Shown here: in pieces, positions 1-5,494 of the stretch
How positions within the stretch are numbered: the stretch's first letter is position 1
Layout: each line of letters begins with the position of its first letter
Assembly (NCBI GenBank): GCA_021205375.1
Contig: JAJPXR010000145.1
Location: 1-10,033, forward strand
Source: Clostridiales bacterium
Lineage (GTDB): Bacteria > Bacillota > Clostridia > Oscillospirales > Oscillospiraceae
Direction: 5' to 3'
Length of the DNA: 10,033 nt
Position numbers and translations under genes: made by a program
The notes under the pieces: generated by a model
Databases searched by the model: none
The model's input: only the letters and a program-made list of their open reading frames with translations
Told to the model about the DNA's origin: nothing

Positions 1-328
1 GCATGGAGAAGTCCTGGGCCAGACGCACCATGGCGTCGTAGACCGAAGCGTCTCCATGGGGGTGGTAATGGCCCAGCACGTCGCCCACGCAGGTGGCAGA
101 CTTCTTAAAGGGCTTGTCGTAGGTCAGACCGCCCTCGTGCATGGTGTAAAGGATGCGGCGGTGGACGGGCTTCAGGCCGTCCCGCACGTCGGGCAGGGCG
201 CGGCCCACGATGACGCTCATGGCGTACTCGATGTAGCTCTTTTCCATCTCCCCAACCAGTTCCGAGTTGGTAATGACCTGGTCGGGGAACGCGATGTCCT
301 CCGGTTTATAGTCTCTATTGTGTCCCAT
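1..328 (-). CDS. gyrA: DNA gyrase subunit A, N-terminal fragment (cut by window edge)
   Basis: The first 109 residues of GyrA, the DNA-cleaving and rejoining subunit of gyrase, which with GyrB introduces negative supercoils using ATP. The start is the ATG at 328, preceded by a GGAGAG ribosome-binding site in the 13-bp gap after gyrB. Visible family signatures are YAMSVIVGRALPDVRDGLKP (about residues 35-54), HRRILY (56-61) and HPHGD (89-93) in the winged-helix DNA-gate domain. The catalytic tyrosine lies beyond the window. Within the quinolone-resistance region the sequence reads GDASVYDA. This places Ala94 at the position of E. coli Ser83 and keeps Asp98 at the Asp87 position. The gene is almost certainly co-transcribed with gyrB. 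A parC paralogue is unlikely because of the oriC-linked gyrB-gyrA order. Confidence 0.98.
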   Translation of the reverse strand, partial: MGHNRDYKPEDIAFPDQVITNSELVGEMEKSYIEYAMSVIVGRALPDVRDGLKPVHRRILYTMHEGGLTYDKPFKKSATCVGDVLGHYHPHGDASVYDAMVRLAQDFSM

Positions 329-341
329 AATGTCTCTCCAA

Positions 342-2291
342 TCAGAAATCCAGATTCACCGCGTACTGGGCGTTTTTCTCGATCCACGCCTTCCGTGGCT
401 CCACTTCCTCGCCCATGAGGACGGTAAAGATCTGGTCGGCAGCGACTGCGTCGTTCAGGGTGATGCGCCGCAGGGTCCGCCGCTCCGGGTCCATGGTGGT
501 CTCCCAAAGCTCGTGGGGGTCCATCTCGCCCAGGCCCTTGTACCGGCTGATGTCGATTTTGGCGTTGGGGTTGCTAGAGCGCATCTCGGCGGAGATCCGG
601 TCCCGCTCCTCGTCGGAGTAGGCCACGCGGGTGGTCTTGCCCCTTGTCAGCTTGTACAGGGGCGGCACGGCGGAATAGACGTAGCCCTGCTCGATGAGGG
701 GCCGCATATACCGGAAGAAGAAGGTCAGCAGCAGGGTGCGGATGTGGCTGCCGTCCACATCGGCATCCGCCATGATGATGATTTTGTGGTAGCGCAGGCG
801 GTCGATGTTGAACTCGTCCCCAATGCCGGCACCCAGGCCCAGCACCAGGGGGTACAGCTTGTCGTTGCCATAGATTTTGTCGGCGCGGGCCTTTTCCACG
901 TTGAGCATCTTGCCCCACATGGACAGAATGGCCTGGAACCGGCTGTCCCGCCCCTGAATGGCGGAACCGGCGGCGGAGTCGCCCTCGACGATATAAATTT
1001 CACAGAGGGCCGGGTCCCGCTCGTTGCAGTCCTGCAACTTATCCGGCATCTGGCCGGAGTCCAGGCCGGTTTTCCGGCGGACAGACTCTCTGGCTTTCCT
1101 GGCCGCTTCCCTGGCGCGGGCGGCAGTCATGGCCTTTTCCAGAATAGCCTTGCCCACGGCGGGGTTGCACTCCAGATAGTCCTCCAGCTTGGAGGAGACG
1201 ATGTTGCTGACCAGCGTGCGCATTTCGCTGTTGCCCAGCTTGGCCTTGGTCTGGCCCTCGAACTGGGCCTCGGTCAGTTTGACAGAGATGACGCAGGTGA
1301 GGCCCTCCCGGCAGTCGTCGCCGGAGACCTTCTCGTTGTCCTTCAAAATCTTGGCCTTTTTGCCGTAGGTGTTCAACACCTGGGTCAGAGCGGTCTTGAA
1401 GCCCGTCTCGTGCATACCGCCCTCGGCGGTGTGGATGTTGTTGGCGAAGGACAGAATGATTTCGTTGTAAGAGTCGGTGTATTGCATGGCGATCTCCGCC
1501 ATGCTGTCGTCCGCCTCTCCCGCCATGTAGATGACATCCTGGTGGACGGGGGTCTTGTTCTCGTTGATATACTCCACGAAGGAGCGGATACCGCCCTGAT
1601 AGCACAGCTCGTCCCGGGCCTCCTGGCCCTCCCGCTCGTCGGCAATGACGATGCGCAGACCGCCATTCAAAAACGCCTGCTCCCGCATACGGGTGTGCAG
1701 GGTCTCGTAGTTGAACACCAGGTCGTCGAACATCTCCGGGTCGGGCTGGAAGGTGACCACAGTACCGGTGTGGTCGGTGGTCCCCACGATGGTCATGGGC
1801 TGGACCACGTCGCCCCGGCTGAACTTCATCTCGTAGATGTTGCCGTTCTTGTGGACCTGGACGGTGAGCCACTCAGACAGGGCGTTGACCACGCTGGCGC
1901 CCACGCCGTGGAGACCGCCGGAGACCTTGTAGCCGCCGCCGCCGAACTTGCCGCCGGCGTGGAGGATGGTGTACACCACCTCCAGGGCGGGTTTGCCCGT
2001 CTGAGCCTGGATGTCCACCGGGATACCACGCCCGTTGTCGGTGACGGTGATGGAGTTGCCGTTGTGGATGATGACGTTGATCTCGGTGCAGTAGCCCGCC
2101 AGCGCCTCGTCGATGGCGTTGTCCACGATCTCATAGACCAAATGGTGCAGGCCGCTGGTGGAGGTGGAACCAATGTACATACCGGGCCGCTTGCGGACGG
2201 CCTCCAGCCCTTCCAGCACCTGGATCTCTGAGGCGTCGTATTCGTTTTCCGCAGCGACTGCGGTACCCTTTTCCAGTAAATCTTCTGCCAT
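342..2291 (-). CDS. gyrB: DNA gyrase subunit B (ATPase subunit)
   Basis: A 649-residue protein, close to the usual 635-650 for Gram-positive GyrB. The GHKL ATPase domain comes first: EIVDNAIDEA (Glu54 is the expected catalytic base, Asn58 binds Mg), TDNGRGIP (83-91) and GGLHGVGASVVNALS (125-139). A transducer domain follows. The TOPRIM domain has EGDSAAGSA (436-444) and MADADVDGSH (507-516), supplying the metal-binding acidic residues, and the C-terminal tail ends NLDF as in the family. The ATG at 2291 has an AGAGGT site seven bases upstream. Trp459 sits where E. coli has Lys447, a quinolone-contact position, and Ala441 replaces the usual second Gly of EGDSAGGSA. gyrA begins 13 bp downstream, so the two subunits are probably made from one message. 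No clear promoter was recognised in the 132-bp gap upstream. Confidence 0.99.
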   Translation of the reverse strand: MAEDLLEKGTAVAAENEYDASEIQVLEGLEAVRKRPGMYIGSTSTSGLHHLVYEIVDNAIDEALAGYCTEINVIIHNGNSITVTDNGRGIPVDIQAQTGKPALEVVYTILHAGGKFGGGGYKVSGGLHGVGASVVNALSEWLTVQVHKNGNIYEMKFSRGDVVQPMTIVGTTDHTGTVVTFQPDPEMFDDLVFNYETLHTRMREQAFLNGGLRIVIADEREGQEARDELCYQGGIRSFVEYINENKTPVHQDVIYMAGEADDSMAEIAMQYTDSYNEIILSFANNIHTAEGGMHETGFKTALTQVLNTYGKKAKILKDNEKVSGDDCREGLTCVISVKLTEAQFEGQTKAKLGNSEMRTLVSNIVSSKLEDYLECNPAVGKAILEKAMTAARAREAARKARESVRRKTGLDSGQMPDKLQDCNERDPALCEIYIVEGDSAAGSAIQGRDSRFQAILSMWGKMLNVEKARADKIYGNDKLYPLVLGLGAGIGDEFNIDRLRYHKIIIMADADVDGSHIRTLLLTFFFRYMRPLIEQGYVYSAVPPLYKLTRGKTTRVAYSDEERDRISAEMRSSNPNAKIDISRYKGLGEMDPHELWETTMDPERRTLRRITLNDAVAADQIFTVLMGEEVEPRKAWIEKNAQYAVNLDF

Positions 2292-2416
2292 ATCGTACCT
2301 CTATTCGTTGGTTATTCTTCGTTCACAGCAATTTCTTTTGCTCAGCTCAAAGAGAAACTTCTGCCGCTTTTTAGCGATGGATTATTAGAACCCAGCTTTC
2401 GTCTGGCAGCACCTGA

Positions 2417-2444
2417 CTAACAGCTAATAGCTAGTAGCTAACAG
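2417..2444 (-). repeat. Four tandem TTAGCNN-type heptads at the remB 3' end
   Basis: Four 7-bp units in a row; on the plus strand they read CTAACAG, CTAATAG, CTAGTAG and CTAACAG. On the minus strand the recurring core is TTAGCTN with a period of 7. The tract supplies the last codons and the TAG stop of remB. It resembles the heptad arms at 8194-8350 in period and in the TTAGC core, but no inverted partner arm was found nearby. The rest of the 2292-2423 gap holds a small CGCT/AGCG hairpin (2365-2376) and no convincing terminator or promoter. Confidence 0.75.
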
Positions 2445-2717
2445 CTCATTTTCTTCCCACCACCGCCGGGCCGAGCGCCGCTGGAGCGTCTGGCTGGCCA
2501 GCGGGGAGAGATAGACCGTCTGCCCCTGCCCCTTGGGGGCGCAGACCACAAAGCTCTTGGGCAGCTCCTCGATGTCCACATAGGCCACATGGCCGTTTTT
2601 TTCCGCCCGGTTCAAGTATTGCCGGGTTCGGTAGCTTTGAGACGTGATTTCCAGGTCAAAAATACCAATTACGTCTTTTTCGTCCACCAAAACGCCGTTT
2701 CCCAGGTGCAGATACAC
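2424..2717 (-). CDS. remB: RemB/YaaB-like regulatory protein (DUF370 family)
   Basis: A 97-residue protein matching the small RemB family (about 80-90 residues), known in B. subtilis as YaaB and encoded between recF and gyrB. The family is linked to biofilm-matrix gene control; whether this copy binds DNA is unknown. Recognisable parts are the N-terminal YLHLGNG, VIGIFDLE (17-23), LPKSFVV (52-58) and VYLSPLASQTLQRR (68-81). I place the start at the GTG at 2717. It encodes the conserved first residues and is preceded by GGAGGG, formed by the last codons of recF, whose stop lies only 2 bp away, so coupling is likely. An extra C-terminal tail after the conserved core ends in ELLATSY, which is translated from the heptad repeat at 2417-2444. 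Confidence 0.9.
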   Translation of the reverse strand: MYLHLGNGVLVDEKDVIGIFDLEITSQSYRTRQYLNRAEKNGHVAYVDIEELPKSFVVCAPKGQGQTVYLSPLASQTLQRRSARRWWEENELLATSY

Positions 2718-2719
2718 AG

Positions 2720-3829
2720 TTATCCCTCCAACAGCGCGCCGTTTTCGATGCGCAGCACCTGCCCCGCCTCCAGCGCGGAGAGCCGGTCGCTCTCGCAGCA
2801 GGTGATGAACACCTGCCCGCCCTGGATGCGGTTGAGGACAAACTCCTGCCGCCGCTGGTCCAGCTCGCTGAGCACGTCGTCCAGCAGCAGCACCGGGTAC
2901 TCCCCGTCGTTGTCGTAGAAAATCTCCCGCTGGGCCAGCTCCAGGCTCAGGGCGGCGGTGCGGGTCTGGCCCTGACTGCCGTAGGTGCGGACGCTGCGCC
3001 CGTTGATGTCCACCAGCAGGTCGTCCTTGTGGGGGCCGGAGAGACAGCTCCGGGCCTCCAGCTCCGCCTGACGGTGCCGGGCCATGTGGTCCTGGAGCTG
3101 AATAAAAATGGTCTGGGCCGGGGCCAGGGGGTCGGTGACGGTTTTCACCGTCTGGTACTCCAGCTCCAAATTCTCCCGCCCGTTGGAGAAGCTGGCGTGG
3201 ATGGCGGGGGCGCACTGGTTCAGCTTTTGAATGAAGTGCGCCCGGTAGTGGATGACCAGCGCTCCGGTCTGGCACATCCGCAGGTTGTAGTCCTCCAGCA
3301 AGTCCAGCAGGGAGGGCTTCTCCGGCCAGTCCCGGAGGATGCGCCGCTTCTGCTCCAGCAGGCGTTTGTACTCCGCCAGCGCCGCCCCGTACCGGGGACG
3401 AAGCTGACAGATGGCCCCGTCCAGGAATTTTCGCCGTTCCGCTGCCCCGGCCCGGATCAGGTCCAGGTCCTCCGGGCAGAAGAGGACGGTTTTCAGGATG
3501 CCGGTCAGCTCCCCCGTGTTTTTCAGCCGGACGCCGTTGCTCCACATCTGGCGGCGAATACCCCGGCCCAGCCGGACCTCCAGCCGAAAGTCCCGGTTTC
3601 GGGAAAAAATCTCTCCCTCCAGCCTGGCCCGCTGTGCCTCAAAGCGAATTAACTCGCTGTCCGCTCTGGCCCGGTGGCTCCGGCAGGCGGAGAGATAGGC
3701 GATGGCCTCCAGCAGATTGGTCTTGCCCTGGGCGTTGTCTCCGGTGATGACGTTGATGCCGGGGCAGAACTGGGCGTTTAACGCGGAATAGTTGCGAAAA
3801 TTCTCCAAATGGATGGCGTTGACGACCAT
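2720..3829 (-). CDS. recF: DNA replication and repair protein RecF
   Basis: A 369-residue SMC-like ATPase that helps load RecA onto single-stranded gaps with RecO and RecR; length matches B. subtilis RecF (370). Visible motifs are the N-terminal IHLENFRNY, Walker A GDNAQGKT (30-37), the RecF signature LSGPHKDDL (263-271), the ABC-type signature YGSQGQTRTAALSLELA (283-299) and Walker B VLLLDDVLSELD (313-324). The reading frame stays open 26 codons further upstream, but the ATG at 3829 is chosen because it gives the conserved N-terminus, leaves 2 bp after the yaaA stop and has GGAG just upstream within the yaaA end. Its own final codons form the ribosome-binding site of remB. Nothing looks truncated. 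Confidence 0.98.
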   Translation of the reverse strand: MVVNAIHLENFRNYSALNAQFCPGINVITGDNAQGKTNLLEAIAYLSACRSHRARADSELIRFEAQRARLEGEIFSRNRDFRLEVRLGRGIRRQMWSNGVRLKNTGELTGILKTVLFCPEDLDLIRAGAAERRKFLDGAICQLRPRYGAALAEYKRLLEQKRRILRDWPEKPSLLDLLEDYNLRMCQTGALVIHYRAHFIQKLNQCAPAIHASFSNGRENLELEYQTVKTVTDPLAPAQTIFIQLQDHMARHRQAELEARSCLSGPHKDDLLVDINGRSVRTYGSQGQTRTAALSLELAQREIFYDNDGEYPVLLLDDVLSELDQRRQEFVLNRIQGGQVFITCCESDRLSALEAGQVLRIENGALLEG

Positions 3830-3831
3830 CG

Positions 3832-4044
3832 TTACTCCACCGTGACCGTGGTGTCCAGCAGGGAGGCGCTGTCGCCGGGGCGCATTTTTTTGCCCCGCAT
3901 GGTGCAAACTTCCCCGTTGACCGTTACCTGGCCGTCCTGGATGCGGATCTTGGCCTCGCCGCCGCTGGAAACCAGGTTGGCCAGCTTGAGCAGGGCGTCT
4001 AAGCGGATAAACTCCGTTTCAATTTTCACAGTTTGCTGTTTCAT
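3832..4044 (-). CDS. yaaA: S4-domain RNA-binding protein YaaA
   Basis: A 70-residue protein consisting of little more than an S4 RNA-binding fold. FIRLDALLKLANLVSSGGEA (12-31) is the helical part, and IQDGQVTVNGEVCTMRGKKM (35-54) is the strand-turn segment typical of the family. YaaA is the usual small gene between dnaN and recF in Firmicutes. Its exact role is not settled, though work in B. subtilis links it to ribosome assembly. The ATG at 4044 has a G-rich site (GGGGGA) upstream in the 17-bp gap after dnaN. The end of the gene carries the GGAG that serves recF, so translation of the two is probably linked. Confidence 0.93.
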   Translation of the reverse strand: MKQQTVKIETEFIRLDALLKLANLVSSGGEAKIRIQDGQVTVNGEVCTMRGKKMRPGDSASLLDTTVTVE

Positions 4045-4061
4045 ATCGTCCCCCGGTTTCA

Positions 4062-5168
4062 TTACGCTCTGGCCCGCAGACGGACGGGCAGCACCATATA
4101 CAGGAACTGGTTGCCCTGTCCCTCCTCCGGCACGATGACGCAGGGGGAGATGGGGGTGTTCAGCGTCAACTGCACCACGTCCTCCGGGGCTGCCTTCAGC
4201 GCGTCCAGCATATAACGGTTGTTGAAGCCGATTTCCAGCGCGCCGCCGTTGGAGACCACGCCGCATTCGTCGTAGACAGTGCCCAAGGCGGTGGCGGTCT
4301 GGAGCTTCAGCAGATTGTTCTCCAGGGTGCAGCGCAGGGGGCTTTTCTGCTGCTCGGTGACGATGAGGGAGCAGCGCTCGATGGAGGCGATGAGTTGCCG
4401 CCGGTCCACGGTGACGGAGATGGGGTTGTTGGTGGGGATGGAGTGCTTGTAGTCCAGGAAAGTGCCCTCCAGCCGCCGGGAGATCAGGGTGACGCTGCCG
4501 GTTTTGAACATAATATGTTGGGAACCCTGAACGATCTCCACCGGCTCATCGGTGTCGCCGCAGATTTTGGCCACCTCGTTGAGGGACACCGCCGGCACCA
4601 CAAAGGAGCAGTTCGGCCCGCTGGTCACCGGCTCCCGCCGCAGGGCCAGCCGGTAACCGTCCACAGACACGATGGTCAGGGTCCCGTCCTCCACCTCGAA
4701 CAGCTCACCGGTGTGGATGGGGCGGCTCTCATCGTGGCTGACGGCAAACAGGGTCTGGTTCAGCATGGACATCAGCGTCCGCTGGGGCAGGGAAATGCTG
4801 TTTTGGAACTCCACGCTGGGCAAGTCCGGGTATTCCTCCGGGCTGCTGCCCTGGATTTGGAACTGGCTGGCGCCGCACCGGATGGTGATAAGGCTGCGGT
4901 CGGTTGACACATTGACAACCTCATCGGGCAGGCGGCGGACGATCTCGCTGAACAGTCGGGCAGAGACGACGATATCTCCCTCTTCCTGGATCTCCGCGGG
5001 GACTAGGGCACGAATCCCAGTTTTTAGGTTATAACCGGTGAGCTGTAACTGTTCTCCCGCTTCAATTAAAATACCTTCCAGCGCCGGGATGGAACTTTTT
5101 GCTGCTACCGTCCGAGAGGTAGTGGTAATCATCGCCTGTAATATAGTTTTCTCGCAGGAAAAACGCAT
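4062..5168 (-). CDS. dnaN: DNA polymerase III beta subunit (sliding clamp)
   Basis: A 368-residue protein forming the ring that tethers the replicative polymerase to DNA; each subunit has three repeated clamp domains. Family features include the N-terminal MRFSCEKTILQAM, SSIPALEGILIEA (25-37), SSPEEYPDLP, TGELFEV, SVDGYRLALRR and the C-terminal FLYMVLPVRL. The last motif resembles the usual MPMRL ending but is followed by four extra residues, RARA. The frame is open far upstream through oriC and part of dnaA. The ATG at 5168 is nevertheless clear, because it starts the conserved N-terminus and follows a full AAGGAGG ribosome-binding site. It lies about 40 bp from the DnaA-trio tract, so its leader overlaps the origin. 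Confidence 0.98.
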   Translation of the reverse strand: MRFSCEKTILQAMITTTSRTVAAKSSIPALEGILIEAGEQLQLTGYNLKTGIRALVPAEIQEEGDIVVSARLFSEIVRRLPDEVVNVSTDRSLITIRCGASQFQIQGSSPEEYPDLPSVEFQNSISLPQRTLMSMLNQTLFAVSHDESRPIHTGELFEVEDGTLTIVSVDGYRLALRREPVTSGPNCSFVVPAVSLNEVAKICGDTDEPVEIVQGSQHIMFKTGSVTLISRRLEGTFLDYKHSIPTNNPISVTVDRRQLIASIERCSLIVTEQQKSPLRCTLENNLLKLQTATALGTVYDECGVVSNGGALEIGFNNRYMLDALKAAPEDVVQLTLNTPISPCVIVPEEGQGNQFLYMVLPVRLRARA

Positions 5169-5207
5169 AAGGACCTCCTTCTGTTCATTAGGAAAGGAAC
5201 GTAAAAA

Positions 5208-5225
5208 TAGTAGTAGTAGTAGTAG
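5208..5225 (+). other. DnaA-trio tract, six perfect repeats
   Basis: Six uninterrupted TAG triplets on the plus strand (3'-GAT-5' when read as DnaA-trios), directly followed toward dnaN by five A residues. Nine bases separate the tract from the perfect DnaA box at 5235-5243, and this spacer contains CCGC. In B. subtilis such trios bind the DnaA filament as single strand and set the unwinding site. The orientation relative to the box and to dnaN is the same here. Confidence 0.88.
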
Positions 5226-5234
5226 CCGCAAATC

Positions 5235-5243
5235 TGTGGATAA
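5235..5243 (-). other. Perfect DnaA box next to the DnaA-trios
   Basis: The minus strand reads TTATCCACA, the full DnaA-box consensus. It is the box nearest dnaN and points toward the trio tract, so it is the likely start point for DnaA filament growth onto the trios. Confidence 0.93.
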
Positions 5244-5275
5244 CGCAAATTTTCTCTGAAATCGCAGGAAAAAAC

Positions 5276-5284
5276 AAATCCACA
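5276..5284 (+). other. Weak DnaA box
   Basis: AAATCCACA differs from the TTATCCACA consensus at the first two positions. It keeps the ATCCACA core and lies between the two perfect boxes. Confidence 0.5.
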
Positions 5285-5296
5285 GTTTTGACAGCG

Positions 5297-5305
5297 TTAT
5301 CCACA
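5297..5305 (+). other. Perfect DnaA box
   Basis: TTATCCACA on the plus strand, opposite in orientation to the trio-proximal box about 60 bp away. Confidence 0.93.
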
Positions 5306-5336
5306 GGCTCCCACAGCCGCGGAAAACACGACGGCG

Positions 5337-5345
5337 TTTTCCACA
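5337..5345 (+). other. DnaA box with one mismatch
   Basis: TTTTCCACA differs from consensus only at position 3. It overlaps the right arm of a 7-bp inverted repeat, GGAAAAC (5321-5327) with GTTTTCC (5336-5342). Confidence 0.75.
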
Positions 5346-5360
5346 ACGATGATTTTCACA

Positions 5361-5391
5361 GGTGGAAAAAAGCTGTGGAAACTGTGGAAAG
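5361..5391 (-). other. Cluster of degenerate DnaA boxes (GTGGAAA repeats)
   Basis: Three GTGGAAA-containing 9-mers lie in one orientation: GGTGGAAAA at 5361, TGTGGAAAC at 5374 and TGTGGAAAG at 5383. The last two abut without a gap. Each matches the TGTGGATAA complement of the box at 6 or 7 of 9 positions. They are probably low-affinity DnaA sites, inferred from sequence only. Confidence 0.55.
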
Positions 5392-5407
5392 AGCCTCTCA
5401 CATGGGA

Positions 5408-5424
5408 TTATACAAATTGTATAA
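5408..5424. promoter_or_regulatory. 17-nt palindrome, possible operator and dnaN promoter element
   Basis: TTATACAAATTGTATAA is a perfect inverted repeat with 8-bp arms and a single central base. It lies between the dnaA terminator and the DnaA boxes. On the minus strand its edge creates TATAAT (5412 down to 5407), a consensus -10 for transcription toward dnaN, but no good -35 is visible at 16-18 bp. It could be a repressor operator or a dnaN promoter element; the factor is unknown. Confidence 0.5.
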
Positions 5425-5446
5425 GCAAAAGGCGCAAAAACGCGCC
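5424..5446 (-). terminator. Probable intrinsic terminator of dnaA
   Basis: On the minus strand a 5-bp GC stem (GGCGC, loop GTTTTT, GCGCC) is followed by TTTTGCTT, about 50 bp after the dnaA stop. Placement fits termination of dnaA before the origin. The U tract is short, so termination may be partial. Confidence 0.55.
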
Positions 5447-5494
5447 GCCGCCGCAGAAAAAACAAAAGAGTTTCAGAAAGAAACTTGGTTTTTG

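Larger units (their letters stand above)
5169..5494. other. oriC: Chromosomal replication origin (oriC), dnaA-dnaN intergenic region
   Basis: This 326-bp gap contains two perfect DnaA boxes, one box with a single mismatch, several weaker ones and a DnaA-trio tract next to a perfect box. Read in the dnaA-to-dnaN direction the order is dnaA terminator, palindrome, weak box cluster, boxes, final perfect box, short GC-containing spacer, trios, dnaN. That is the order described for B. subtilis oriC. The stretch between trios and dnaN has mixed base composition, without the long A+T-only run seen in B. subtilis. Assignment rests on position and motifs; GC skew cannot be judged from 10 kb. Confidence 0.93.

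Noticed and set aside
318..2231. 637-codon open frame on the plus strand opposite gyrB
   Set aside because: It lies wholly antisense to an intact gyrB, and its His/Val/Gly/Leu-rich composition is the usual mirror of a GC-rich gene. No domain is recognisable.
2424..3545. 373-codon minus-strand frame ending in RemB
   Set aside because: Only the last 97 codons match a protein family. The upstream part is recF read in the wrong frame, and a GTG with a good ribosome-binding site starts remB.
3029..3652. 207-codon plus-strand frame opposite recF
   Set aside because: It is the antisense shadow of a well-conserved recF, with no recognisable domain.
5152..5273. 12-nt direct repeat TCGCAGGAAAAA flanking the trio region (5152 and 5262)
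   Set aside because: Exact 12-mers are expected a few times by chance in 10 kb, one copy codes for DnaN residues, and no further copies or spacing pattern were seen.
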